A DNA stretch of 64,000 nucleotides from Chryseobacterium culicis (GCF_002979755.1 NZ_PCPP01000001.1:1830665-1894664), one strand, 5' to 3'; positions 45,829-54,205 are shown, counted from the first letter of the stretch. Numbers and translations: made by a program. The notes: a model not told the origin generated them from the letters alone.

Positions 45829-46269
45829 TTATTTTATCTCTTTACAGTTATCTTTTCTTCTCGTATCAATAATATATTGGATTTTCCACTCATTATTCTG
45901 CTTTACCAATTGAAAACTGTTAGCTCCACAATGTGATAATTTTTCCTTTACATAAAAAGAATAAGGTGTAAATACACTTGCCAGATTTCCATCCGTATGA
46001 ATGGCTTCTATGATAATTCTTTCATCCAGATCTCCTTTTGTAAATTTTGAAACAGAGGCAACAAAATCCTGTATGCTGTCACTTTTTACATTACCATCTT
46101 TAGTGATAGTTTGAAGAACTGCATTCTCCGCAAAAGCTGATTTTACCAACTCTGCATCGGCATTTTTCATACCAAGGAATAAGTTACGGATAGGTTTTTC
46201 AATCTCTTTATTCTGCTGCCCGAAACCCGAAATACTGCTCAGAACAAGAAATATAATTAATTTATTCAT
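45829..46269 (-). CDS. secreted NTF2-like (SnoaL / lumazine-binding-like) protein
   Basis: A 146-aa protein with a signal peptide (about 1-18, ending GFGQQ). Its body fits the NTF2-like cone fold: helix IRNLFLGMKNADAELVKSAF, then TVLQTI..., and three long strands (LASVFTPYSFYVKEKL, SFQLVKQNNEWKIQYI) ending near RRKDNCKEIK. Such periplasmic copies are common in Bacteroidota, with no assigned role. It stands 37 bp upstream of the VOC gene and may be co-transcribed. Confidence 0.78.
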   Translation of the reverse strand: MNKLIIFLVLSSISGFGQQNKEIEKPIRNLFLGMKNADAELVKSAFAENAVLQTITKDGNVKSDSIQDFVASVSKFTKGDLDERIIIEAIHTDGNLASVFTPYSFYVKEKLSHCGANSFQLVKQNNEWKIQYIIDTRRKDNCKEIK

Positions 46270-46379
46270 AGTATAGATTTAGATAATTAAAAATAGATAA
46301 AATAAAATTTAAATTGATTAACAAATTTTAAAATTCATTTTCCTTAAATTGTGCCCAAAATTATTTCAGAGCTTTTTAT

Positions 46380-47462
46380 ATGTGGATTATTTATCTGACT
46401 TTAGCCGTACTTCTTCTGGTCATGACAATATTACCAAAAATTCAGCATTCTCACTGGATATTCAGGGTTCCGGAATTTGCTAAAATACAGGTCACTTATC
46501 TTATCTTTTTCACTTTTTTATTAGGCCTTTTTACTGATCCTAAAGAATATTTATGGTATTATCAGGGACTTCTTCTGGTTTTATTTGTTCATCACAGCCA
46601 TATCCTTATCAAATACACCCGCTTTTATCCTGTAAAAAAACACAGACAACGTCACAAGTCTTCTGATAAGTTGCATTTTATTTCTGCCAATGTTTATCAG
46701 TTCAATAAAGAGTATGAGAAATTCATCGGGCTTGTTAAAAAGTATAATCCTGATTTTTTCATGACTATGGAAAGCAATGGCGATTGGGAAAAGGCAATGA
46801 GACCTTTAGAAAAAGAATACGGCTTCCAACATAAAGTGACTCTTGAAAATACTTATGGTATGCATTTCTATTCCAGGATTGAAATCAAAGAAGCAAAAAC
46901 TCATTATTTTGTGGCTGATGATATTCCGAGTATTGAGATCCATATGAAAACAGCGGATGGCTTTTCTTTTGTTTTCTTCGGGGTTCACCCGCCGCCGCCA
47001 AGTCCTACGGAAGAAGAAACTTCAAAGGAAAGGGATGGTGATCTTCTAAGCACAGCCAAATGTGTAAAAGACATCAAAAAACCTGTTATTGTTGTAGGAG
47101 ACTTTAATAATGTTGCATGGTCAAGATCATCTGTTCTGTTCAGAAAAACAAGCCATCTGATAGATCCGAGAATCGGGCATTCTTTTGTTTCTACCTTCCA
47201 TGCGAAATACCGTCTCCTAAGGTTTCCTATTGATCTGATGTTTCACAGCGAAGACATTTTTATTAAACAGCTGAAAACATTGGAAAATTTTGGTTCAGAC
47301 CATCTTCCGGTATACTGCGAGTTTTTTATAGATCATCACAATGATGAACAGGAAGAATTGATTGAAACAGCAACTTCCGAAGAGAAAGCAGAAGCAGAAA
47401 TCATGATAGAGGAAGGAAAGAAAGAAGATGGCGAACGTGAAACTGTTGTTACTGAGGATTAA
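46380..47462 (+). CDS. membrane-anchored endonuclease/exonuclease/phosphatase-family protein
   Basis: A 360-aa protein: two or three N-terminal membrane helices (about 1-80), then an EEP domain (about 96-320). Key motifs are LHFISANVYQFNKEY (metal Asn), TMESNGDW (metal Glu), VVGDFNNVAWS (catalytic Asp/Asn) and FGSDHLPVYC (catalytic Asp/His). The C-terminal tail is highly acidic (about 322-360, runs of Glu). It probably cleaves a phosphodiester or phosphomonoester at the membrane, outside the cytoplasm; substrate unknown. Confidence 0.87.
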   Translation: MWIIYLTLAVLLLVMTILPKIQHSHWIFRVPEFAKIQVTYLIFFTFLLGLFTDPKEYLWYYQGLLLVLFVHHSHILIKYTRFYPVKKHRQRHKSSDKLHFISANVYQFNKEYEKFIGLVKKYNPDFFMTMESNGDWEKAMRPLEKEYGFQHKVTLENTYGMHFYSRIEIKEAKTHYFVADDIPSIEIHMKTADGFSFVFFGVHPPPPSPTEEETSKERDGDLLSTAKCVKDIKKPVIVVGDFNNVAWSRSSVLFRKTSHLIDPRIGHSFVSTFHAKYRLLRFPIDLMFHSEDIFIKQLKTLENFGSDHLPVYCEFFIDHHNDEQEELIETATSEEKAEAEIMIEEGKKEDGERETVVTED

Positions 47463-47468
47463 TAAAAA

Positions 47469-47497
47469 AGTGGACTAACGCCCACTTCTATTGAATA
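47469..47497. repeat. REP-like hairpin, single degenerate copy
   Basis: AGTGG-ACTAACGC-CCACT (47469-47486) followed by TCTATTGAATA. The stem core and the tail correspond to the copies at 1-31 and 42312-42338, with the central GCTAAAGC partly mutated. It lies between convergent genes. Confidence 0.55.
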
Positions 47498-47506
47498 TTT
47501 TTAATT

Positions 47507-48565
47507 TTAGAAATTCATTACATCCTTCACTACTCCATTTTTCTGAGTGTGCTGCAATAACTCAGCTTCAATGAAGGCTTTAATCTGCTCTTCGGAACCA
47601 TTATTTGGAAACAAAAGATGAACATTAGCTCCAGCATCAAGGGTAAAGAATAAAGGAAGCCCTGTTTCTCTTCTGAAATCCCAGATCTTATTGATGACTT
47701 CCAGCGTACCTGTTTTCATCAGGATAAAAGCAGGATCACTCATCATCATCATTGCATGTAACGTAAGTGCTTCATGTTCTACCAGCTTGATGAAACGTTC
47801 CATATCTCCGTTTTTCAGGATTTCTTTCATCGGAACAAAATTTTCCCTTGCTTCCTGAAATCTTCTCTCCGCGTAAGGATTGGTATTCATCAACCCGTGT
47901 CCTACTGTTGAGGAAACACTTTTCTGTCCTTCATGAATCAAAAGAACCCAATCATTAAAATTTTTGAATACGTCATGAATTTCAGCATCCGGATATTGTA
48001 CTCCGAATAAATCTGAACTGCCTTCTACCTCATCTGTTTTCCCCCACACTACAAGTCCATTATACAAACTTCGGCATGCACTTCCACTTCCTAGCCTTGC
48101 CAGAAATGAAGCCTTTCTCAAAGATTCTTCTTCGGAATTTTTCCCTGTAAATGATGCATCCAATGCCATCAGACATTTTGCAATGGCTCCAAATCCTGAA
48201 GCTGAACTCGCAATTCCTGAACTGTGAGGAAATGTATTTTCAGTTCTGATAATATATTTTCCTTTTAAAATCCATGGAAGGTATTGCTCTATATTTCTGA
48301 AATATTTCTCAATTTTCTCCGCAAACTTCACTTCTTCATTTCCAGCCAGAAAAGTCTGTACTGAAAAAACTTCATCTGCTGTAAACTCCATTGAAGTATT
48401 GGTTTTACAATGGTTTAGTGTATAACTGATACTTGGATTGGCAGGAATCTGATTGTCATATTTCCCCCAATATTTAATCAGGGCGATATTAGACGGACAG
48501 CTTTCTGAAACCGTTTGTGTATGAATGTTGAAATTTTCTTTTCCTATAAATTCTTGTGTCGTCAT
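47507..48565 (-). CDS. mvaD: diphosphomevalonate decarboxylase
   Basis: A 352-aa GHMP-superfamily enzyme of the mevalonate pathway that turns diphosphomevalonate into isopentenyl diphosphate. It has CPSNIALIKYWGKYD (about 23-37) and the phosphate loop FPHSSGIASSASGFGA (about 112-127). SGSACRSLYNGLVVW and LTLHAMMMMSDP follow, and the active-site TLDAGANVHLL lies near the C-terminus. This pathway for isoprenoids is normal in Flavobacteriia. It follows the acyl-CoA ligase gene by 21 bp on the same strand. Confidence 0.95.
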   Translation of the reverse strand: MTTQEFIGKENFNIHTQTVSESCPSNIALIKYWGKYDNQIPANPSISYTLNHCKTNTSMEFTADEVFSVQTFLAGNEEVKFAEKIEKYFRNIEQYLPWILKGKYIIRTENTFPHSSGIASSASGFGAIAKCLMALDASFTGKNSEEESLRKASFLARLGSGSACRSLYNGLVVWGKTDEVEGSSDLFGVQYPDAEIHDVFKNFNDWVLLIHEGQKSVSSTVGHGLMNTNPYAERRFQEARENFVPMKEILKNGDMERFIKLVEHEALTLHAMMMMSDPAFILMKTGTLEVINKIWDFRRETGLPLFFTLDAGANVHLLFPNNGSEEQIKAFIEAELLQHTQKNGVVKDVMNF

Positions 48566-48586
48566 AGTTTCATTTAAGTGTACTGT

Positions 48587-50356
48587 TTAGTACATTTTCT
48601 CTATAATATCCGCATATTTTTTGATCACCACATTTCTTTTGACCTTTAGCGTAGGAGTAATTTCTCCTGTATTGATATCAAATTCTGCAGGCATTAAAGT
48701 AAATTTCTTCACTTTCTCATAGTCTGCCAGGTGGCTCTGTAATTCTTTAACTTTTTCTTTATAAAGATGGATGATCTTTTCATTTTTTACAGCATCTTCC
48801 CAATTGGTAAAAGAAATATTATTCTTTTTGATATAATCCTGTAAAAATTCAAAGTTAGGAACAATCAATGCTGAAACAAACTGTCTACCCTCTGCAATCA
48901 ACATAATCTGCTGGATGAAATTATTATTGGTCAGAAGATTTTCTATCTGCTGCGGAGCAATATATTTTCCATTAGAAGTTTTCATGAGATCCTTGATTCT
49001 ATCCGTAATGATCAGGTTTCCTTTATCATCAAACTTTCCTGCATCACCGGTTTTGAACCATCCGTCTTCCGTGAATACTTTCTGGGTTTCTTCAGGTTTG
49101 TTATAATATCCTTTCATGATTCCGTTCCCTCTCGCCTGAATCTCATCGCTTTCTCCAATACGCATTTCTACTCCCGGAAGTGGTTTTCCGCTTGTACCAT
49201 GTTCAAAATGAGTTAAAGGGAAAAGTGTCAGGGTTGCTGTAGTTTCCGTTAATCCGTACCCAACCGTCACATGAATTCCTACGGATTCAAAGAAACGGGT
49301 AACTTCCGGTGATAATGAAGCTCCTCCACAAGGTAAGAACCAAAGTCTGCCACCCATTTTTTCTTTAATTTTACTGAAAACCAATCTATCGGCAACAGCT
49401 TCTTTGAATTTTAATCCAAAAGGAACTGGTCTTTCATTTCTTCTCAATTCAGCAGTTTCCCATCCGGTTTTAAGCGCCCAGTCGAAGATTTTCTTCTTCA
49501 ATGATGAACCTTCTTCTGCTTTTTCCAGAACTCCTGCATATACTTTCTGGAAAAATCTTGGTACCGCACACATCATGGTAGGTTTTACTTCTTCCAGTGC
49601 TTTGGCTACATTTTTCGGGTCTTCCAGGAAATACACGCGGGCTCCGCCATATAAGCATAATAAACTCCAGCTTCTTTCAAAAACATGGCTTAACGGTAAG
49701 AATGCCAGTGAGAGCTCTTCTTCAAAGTTTTTAAACTTAAAAAATTCAAAATGGGAATCAAATGCTTTGATGAAATTTCCATGGGTAAGCATCACTCCTT
49801 TCGGAGTTCCGGTAGTTCCGGAGGTATAAATCAGTGTAGCAGTATCATCATGTTCTTTCTTACAGATTTCCAGCTCTGTTGAAGCTTTTGCAATAAAATC
49901 TTCAAGATAAAAACTGTTGAATTCCTTTTTGATCCACACTGCTTTTTTGGAAACAATAATCGTTTCCAGATTGTTTTCTTCTTTATGTAAAAATTCCAGG
50001 CAGGCATCATACTGCATCTGATTTCCTACTAAAACTGCTTTAGCTCCTGAATCATTAATGATATGTTCTGCCTGTTCAGCATTATTGGTTGAATAAATCG
50101 GTACAGTAACAGCACCAATAGCCATTGAAGCCAGATCAAAGATCATCCATTCTGACGAGTTATCTGAATAAATAGCCACTCTGTCATTCTCCCGAACTCC
50201 AGATTCTTGTAAGGCATTGGCTGTTTTAAAAATAATCTCACTGAATTTTTTCCAGCTCAGCTCTTTCCAGGCTGCATCTTTCTTTTTAAATCCGATGGCC
50301 GCTTTTATAGGATGTTTTTCTACATTTTTAAGGATAATTGCCTCTGCAAGATTCAT
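48587..50356 (-). CDS. long-chain acyl-CoA synthetase (AMP-binding)
   Basis: A 589-aa adenylate-forming ligase. Motifs: ATLIYTSGTTGTPKGVMLTH (P-loop A3, about 173-192), VTVGYGLTETTATLTLFP (A5), WFKTGDAGKFDDKGNL (A7) and ITDRIKDLMKTSNGKYIAP (A8/A10 lysine region). The size and the FERSWSLLCLYGGA segment match bacterial FadD15-like long-chain fatty acid--CoA ligases. It overlaps the upstream epimerase gene by 4 bp and precedes mvaD, forming a three-gene operon. Confidence 0.93.
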   Translation of the reverse strand: MNLAEAIILKNVEKHPIKAAIGFKKKDAAWKELSWKKFSEIIFKTANALQESGVRENDRVAIYSDNSSEWMIFDLASMAIGAVTVPIYSTNNAEQAEHIINDSGAKAVLVGNQMQYDACLEFLHKEENNLETIIVSKKAVWIKKEFNSFYLEDFIAKASTELEICKKEHDDTATLIYTSGTTGTPKGVMLTHGNFIKAFDSHFEFFKFKNFEEELSLAFLPLSHVFERSWSLLCLYGGARVYFLEDPKNVAKALEEVKPTMMCAVPRFFQKVYAGVLEKAEEGSSLKKKIFDWALKTGWETAELRRNERPVPFGLKFKEAVADRLVFSKIKEKMGGRLWFLPCGGASLSPEVTRFFESVGIHVTVGYGLTETTATLTLFPLTHFEHGTSGKPLPGVEMRIGESDEIQARGNGIMKGYYNKPEETQKVFTEDGWFKTGDAGKFDDKGNLIITDRIKDLMKTSNGKYIAPQQIENLLTNNNFIQQIMLIAEGRQFVSALIVPNFEFLQDYIKKNNISFTNWEDAVKNEKIIHLYKEKVKELQSHLADYEKVKKFTLMPAEFDINTGEITPTLKVKRNVVIKKYADIIEKMY

Positions 50357-51366
50357 TTCTTCAGCTTTTTGTCGTTAATATAATTATTCAGGTGAAAGTC
50401 TATGCTTTCTTTTACAGGAATAAACTGATAGTTCAGCTTTTCTTTGACTTTGTGATTGGAAATGGTGTTGAATGAAGAAATGGCCTCAATATTCGATTTG
50501 GTGACCATTTTCAGTTTCGGGATCAGCCATCCGAAAAGGGTATTGGCAATTCTTCCGATATTTAATACAGATTGTGAAAGAATTCTGGCATCTTTAAGTC
50601 CCAGGCGGGTTCTGACCTGTTTTGCAAGGTCGGCATATCTGTTATTTTCAGCAACAATAATAAAACGTTCTCCGAAAAGGTTATTTTCCATTAATCCTAT
50701 CGCCGTATTGGCAACATCTCTTACATCTACGTAAGCAGAACCTCCTGAAAAGGTAAAACCGTTGTCTTCAAAAGTAGAGAAAAGTTCACCGCTGCTTTGA
50801 TTCCAGTTTCCGCTTCCTACAATCATTCCCGGATTGATGATGATCACATTGAGGCCTTCCGCTGAAGCTCTCCACACCTCCATTTCGGATAGGTGTTTTG
50901 AAATTGCATAGGCAGAATGTTCCAGTTTCGGATTAAAGTCAGAATCTTCGTCCAGTTCTCCTTTTTCATTAAAATTATCGAGAACAGCAACAGAACTTAC
51001 ATGGAGAAATTTTTTAACTTCCGATCCTTCACAGGCAAACAAAAGATTCTCAGTACCCTTGATATTGGTGTGGTACATTTCTTTTTCATCTTTCGGATGA
51101 AAACTTACTTTTGCAGCACAGTGATACACCTCATCTACGCCTTCCAGAGCCGTTTTCAAGGAATCGAGATCGTCAAAATCTACGTTTACCCATTCAATTT
51201 TGTTGAAAAAATCGTCAGGATTCTCCGTATAAAAGCTATATGAATGCTTTACTTCGTTTAAATTGCTGCCCGGTCGTTTGGAAGCACGTACCTTTTCCCC
51301 TCTTTTAAGAAGTTCCAGTACAATTATTCTTCCCAGAATTCCGGTAGCACCTGTTACAAAAATCAT
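50353..51366 (-). CDS. NAD-dependent epimerase/dehydratase family protein
   Basis: A 337-aa extended short-chain dehydrogenase: MIFVTGATGILGRIIVLELL (NAD-binding GxxGxxG, about 5-13), LHVSSVAVLDN with the catalytic Ser/Thr region and YAISKHLSE (Tyr-x3-Lys, about 152-160). Resembles dihydroflavonol-reductase/3-beta-HSD-like members. First gene of the operon with the acyl-CoA ligase (ATGA overlap) and mvaD. The pairing with an acyl-CoA ligase hints at lipid chemistry, but the substrate is not known. Confidence 0.88.
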   Translation of the reverse strand: MIFVTGATGILGRIIVLELLKRGEKVRASKRPGSNLNEVKHSYSFYTENPDDFFNKIEWVNVDFDDLDSLKTALEGVDEVYHCAAKVSFHPKDEKEMYHTNIKGTENLLFACEGSEVKKFLHVSSVAVLDNFNEKGELDEDSDFNPKLEHSAYAISKHLSEMEVWRASAEGLNVIIINPGMIVGSGNWNQSSGELFSTFEDNGFTFSGGSAYVDVRDVANTAIGLMENNLFGERFIIVAENNRYADLAKQVRTRLGLKDARILSQSVLNIGRIANTLFGWLIPKLKMVTKSNIEAISSFNTISNHKVKEKLNYQFIPVKESIDFHLNNYINDKKLKK

Positions 51367-51462
51367 TAATTATTTTCTTGATTGCTGACTAAAATATAAC
51401 AATATTTTCTATCCGGCAATTCTTCAGGTTTCTGTAAAAATTACCCCGAAAAACTGCTTTTG

Positions 51463-51492
51463 CAAATTTGCGATTTTTAAAGCATAATTCAA
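51463..51492 (-). promoter_or_regulatory. promoter of the epimerase-ligase-mvaD operon
   Basis: On the minus strand TTG (51490-51492), a 19-bp spacer and CAAATTTG (51463-51470; one mismatch to TAnnTTTG), about 97 bp upstream of the epimerase start. Confidence 0.4.
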
Positions 51493-51566
51493 GTTAATTT
51501 AACCAATATTATCATTCACAGAACAACAAACCGGAAAAATTTTAACAACATCAGGGTATGAAATTT

Positions 51567-51603
51567 AAAAGTCCTGAAAGAATTGATAACTTTCAGGACT
51601 TTT
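51567..51603 (-). terminator. terminator of the graspetide operon
   Basis: Perfect 14-bp stem AAAAGTCCTGAAAG (51567-51580) / CTTTCAGGACTTTT (51590-51603) with a 9-nt loop, 22 bp after the stop codon of the downstream ligase gene. Confidence 0.85.
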
Positions 51604-51625
51604 AGGATTAAAAAACACTTTATTT

Positions 51626-52630
51626 TTAAGCCATTACCTCATTATTTCGTCTCGGTGCTTTGTCACAAAGAACATCTGCAATACTTTTGGAAATAAGGTT
51701 TCCTTCTGTAAGATTATCCAGCCAGAAGAATTCTCCTGCAGCATTGATCTCTATGAAGTAATATTCATCTTCAGGAGAAACAATCATATCTATTGCTCCG
51801 TAATCAACATTATAAATATCAAGCATTTCTAGGAGTTTTGCTTCCACATCTGCCGGAAGTTCTGTTCTGTTCCATTTATCAATAAGATTCACCCCATCTT
51901 TTCTCCAGTCTACTTTAGCATCTTCAGACTGCTGAGAATCTATTTCGAATGCATAGACTTCTCTTCCCACAATGGTAATACGAAGTTCTTTTTTCTTTTG
52001 AATCATCTGCTGAAACTGCATTGGGCAGTACAACAATGAATCCAGTTCTTCCAGTTTATCTTCGCTGACAACGTTCGTAAACACTACATTTTCAACACCA
52101 TTTTCATAAATGGCAAAACCGGTCTGCATTTTAGCCACCACATTTTGGTGTTTCAGAATAAACTTTCTAGCTTCATCAGGATTGTTGGTAAGACAGGTTG
52201 CCGGAATGGTAAGGCCTAATTTATCTGCAATTTTCAATTGTTCTTCTTTACTATCGAGTCTTCTGTACACACTTGGTTTTCCTAAAGAATAGGCATCTAC
52301 CGATTCGAAGAAACCAAAAAGGGTATTACGGATTTCTCCCATCGCAGCACCGTAAAATTTGGTATCCATTTCTTCTCGCAGACCTTTTCCTATGTTGTAG
52401 GCTCTTCTGTACCAGATTGCAGAAATATCATCCAGTCTGTGTTTTGCTTCAGGAGTTTCAAGAATGCTTATCCATTCTCCGTCCTGGAAAATAGTGGACA
52501 GCTTGTTTTGTAAAGGATATACGTCTACATCAAAGCGAATGACTTCACAATTGTTTTTTTCAATGTATTCTGTTACTTTTTCAATAGAAAAATTATCTGC
52601 GGTATGGGTTATAATTAAAATTTTATTCAT
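51626..52630 (-). CDS. mvdD: graspetide ATP-grasp ligase, MvdD/MdnC/CdnC-like (ester-forming)
   Basis: A 334-aa ATP-grasp peptide ligase. It starts MNKILIITHTADNFSIEKV and has the AIWYRRAYNIG leader-contact region, VVAKMQTGFAIYE (ATP-grasp lysine region), LLYCPMQFQQMI, KVDWRKDG and the metal site YFIEINAAGEFFWLDN. These match the microviridin ligase MdnC/MvdD, which joins Thr/Ser hydroxyls to Asp/Glu side chains. In the chryseoviridin system of Chryseobacterium gregarium the corresponding enzyme is CdnC. I start at 52630 because the frame upstream overlaps the partner gene by 110 bp. The chosen start overlaps it by only 8 bp. Confidence 0.92.
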   Translation of the reverse strand: MNKILIITHTADNFSIEKVTEYIEKNNCEVIRFDVDVYPLQNKLSTIFQDGEWISILETPEAKHRLDDISAIWYRRAYNIGKGLREEMDTKFYGAAMGEIRNTLFGFFESVDAYSLGKPSVYRRLDSKEEQLKIADKLGLTIPATCLTNNPDEARKFILKHQNVVAKMQTGFAIYENGVENVVFTNVVSEDKLEELDSLLYCPMQFQQMIQKKKELRITIVGREVYAFEIDSQQSEDAKVDWRKDGVNLIDKWNRTELPADVEAKLLEMLDIYNVDYGAIDMIVSPEDEYYFIEINAAGEFFWLDNLTEGNLISKSIADVLCDKAPRRNNEVMA

Positions 52631-53579
52631 GGAAATTGATTCTTTTGATAAGATTATCGGCAATTCTTTCTGCAATGGGAAACCCCAGTTCTTTCTGCAG
52701 CATTCCCCATTCTCCCTGCGGATTGACTTCAAGGAAATAATAGGCTCCGTCTTTTCCTTTGATCATATCGATCGCGCCTATATAAAGTCCCATTTCGTGC
52801 ATCATAGAAGTGAGATTTGCTTTCACAGCATCAGGTAATTCATAAGCTTCCCAGAAATACCCTTCACGGGCTACTCTCCAGTCTGCATTTTCACTGTTAT
52901 TGATTTTTCCTGTAAAGAAATCTCCATCTACATACACGATTCTCAATTCGTATTCTTTGTCAATATAAGGTTGAAAAATCATCGGACAGTAAGCGATATC
53001 TGAAAGGTGTTCCAAAGATTCCTCCTCAATAACTGTAGTGGAAATCATGTTTTCTCCTGACATTGTTTTCGCTGTTACCCCATGAAGTTTAGCAATAGCT
53101 TTTCCCTGACAGTATTGATAGAAAAATGTTGTTATTTTTTCTTCATCATTGGAAAAAATGGTTTTGGGAATGGTTAAGTTATTTCTTTGGGCTACTTTCA
53201 GCTGAAATATCTTATTTCCATCTACTTTTTTTTCATTTTCATAAGGGTTAATCCAGGGAATATGTTCTAAAGCTGTCATCAGATTATATCTCAGACTTCC
53301 ATATTCGTTGAGAAAAATTCTTTCATAGTCCTCATCCAGTTCTTCAGGAGCACTGATCCTCCAGGCTTTCCTGTGCCATACTCCTTTTATGGTATCGGAA
53401 TGGATCGTTTCCCCTGACTCATCCGTGAGCTCAAATGAGTTTTCATGGATGCTGATTTTCTGAAGATGGTTCAGACGGTCAGAATTGAGTCTGAAATAGG
53501 GAATATTTTGAGACGTCAGGTATTCAAAAAAAATATCGATATTATAAAAATCCTGTGAATGGGTGATGCAGAGAATCAT
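52623..53579 (-). CDS. mvdC: graspetide ATP-grasp ligase, MvdC/MdnB-like (amide-forming)
   Basis: A 318-aa paralog of the next gene. It starts MILCITHSQDFYNIDIFF, has the GVWHRKAWRIS segment, a divergent ATP-binding lysine region (GKAIAKLHGVTAKTM), IAYCPMIFQPYIDKEYELRI and the metal site YYFLEVNPQGEWGML. MdnB/MvdC-type enzymes form the Lys-to-acid omega-amide of microviridins after the esters are made. The precursors here keep the Lys of KYPSD, fitting this role. It lies 14 bp below a hairpin that separates it from the precursor genes. Confidence 0.9.
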   Translation of the reverse strand: MILCITHSQDFYNIDIFFEYLTSQNIPYFRLNSDRLNHLQKISIHENSFELTDESGETIHSDTIKGVWHRKAWRISAPEELDEDYERIFLNEYGSLRYNLMTALEHIPWINPYENEKKVDGNKIFQLKVAQRNNLTIPKTIFSNDEEKITTFFYQYCQGKAIAKLHGVTAKTMSGENMISTTVIEEESLEHLSDIAYCPMIFQPYIDKEYELRIVYVDGDFFTGKINNSENADWRVAREGYFWEAYELPDAVKANLTSMMHEMGLYIGAIDMIKGKDGAYYFLEVNPQGEWGMLQKELGFPIAERIADNLIKRINFHE

Positions 53580-53593
53580 TTGCCGGTTTTATT

Positions 53594-53623
53594 AAAAAGG
53601 GAAACTTACTATTTAAGTTTCCC
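53594..53623 (-). terminator. intercistronic hairpin / partial terminator between precursors and ligases
   Basis: On the minus strand GGGAAACTTA, loop AATAG, TAAGTTTCCC, then TTTTT: a perfect 10-bp stem with a U-run of five. It sits between the last precursor gene and the first ligase gene, 14 bp before the ligase ATG. It probably stops most transcripts, so that far more precursor than enzyme mRNA is made, or protects the precursor mRNA 3' end. Confidence 0.7.
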
Positions 53624-53653
53624 CTACTATTTTATTTAATGTTCTGTCTGATC

Positions 53654-53878
53654 TTACAGTGGAATAAAGATGGTATCATCATCACCGTCTGATGGATATT
53701 TCAGCGTGTGCATCATATCATCTTTTGGAGAAGTCACCGTATCTATGGCAGGTTTTGTGATCAAATCCCTTTCAGCAAGGGTTACGTCAGTTCCTCCTTT
53801 TACCGTTTCAGGATCTTTCACCTGCTTTTCTAAGAATGATGCGAAAAATGGCTTCTTCTTTGAGTTTTGGTTTTTCAT
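53654..53878 (-). CDS. graspetide precursor peptide A2 (chryseoviridin-like)
   Basis: A 74-aa precursor. The leader (1-29) holds PFFASFLEKQ (10-19), the ligase-recognition motif known as PFFARFLE in microviridins, and ends TVKGG, a double-Gly cleavage signal. Then come three octads with Thr and Asp five apart: T33..D38, T41..D46 and T49..D54 (or D53). The final core is TLKYPSDGDDD (58-68). Its Thr58-Asp64, Ser63-Asp66 and Lys60-Asp67 spacings equal those of the microviridin tricycle. A six-residue tail TIFIPL follows. Leader residues 5-29 are identical to those of the other precursor, 51 bp upstream. Confidence 0.9.
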   Translation of the reverse strand: MKNQNSKKKPFFASFLEKQVKDPETVKGGTDVTLAERDLITKPAIDTVTSPKDDMMHTLKYPSDGDDDTIFIPL

Positions 53879-53929
53879 AATGTTTTAGTTTTGGTTTGAT
53901 ATATAATTTAGCTTGAGCTGTAGGTATAT

Positions 53930-54169
53930 TTATTCTACTTCTAAAACATCATCATCTCCGTCAGATGGATATTTCATCGTTACATTGTCATTATCTGGTG
54001 TTGTAACATTATCCTTAAGAGGAGTCGTGATCTGATCCTGAAGGGATGTAGTAATTTGGTCTACAAGTACGGAAGTAATACCTCCTCCTTTTACTGTTTC
54101 AGGATCTTTAACCTGTTTTTCTAAGAATGACGCAAAAAATGGCTTCTTTTTTGAATTTTTGTTTTCCAT
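53930..54169 (-). CDS. graspetide precursor peptide A1 (chryseoviridin-like, four modules)
   Basis: A 79-aa precursor with the same leader (PFFASFLEKQ at 10-19; GG at 28-29). Four octads follow: ITSVLVDQ, ITTSLQDQ, ITTPLKDN, VTTPDNDN (31-62), each with Thr at position 2 and Asp at 7, so each can close a six-residue TxxxxD ester ring. Then the microviridin-type core VTMKYPSDGDDD (63-74; T64-D70, S69-D72, K66-D73) and the tail VLEVE. Published chryseoviridin, as I recall it, likewise has four consecutive five- or six-residue macrocycles before a microviridin-like core, so this is very probably an ortholog. First gene of the cluster. Confidence 0.93.
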   Translation of the reverse strand: MENKNSKKKPFFASFLEKQVKDPETVKGGGITSVLVDQITTSLQDQITTPLKDNVTTPDNDNVTMKYPSDGDDDVLEVE

Positions 54170-54198
54170 AAGTTAATATTTTTATTGTTTTGGAAATC

Positions 54199-54205
54199 CA
54201 AAGTA
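54199..54205 (-). promoter_or_regulatory. candidate -7 element of the graspetide cluster
   Basis: TACTTTG on the minus strand, 29 bp before the ATG of the first precursor; the same TACTTTG heptamer occurs in the gldJ promoter. The -33 region is weak (TTTC at a 20-bp spacing). Confidence 0.4.

Noticed and set aside
52631..52732. 34-residue N-terminal extension of the MvdD-like ligase
   Set aside because: It lies within the partner ligase gene, is not similar to the family, and the ATG at 52630 gives the usual MNKILIITHT start.
51626..53579. Glutathione synthase or ribosomal S6 modification (RimK) function for the two ATP-grasp proteins
   Set aside because: The motifs and the adjacent PFFASFLE precursors match microviridin-type ligases instead.
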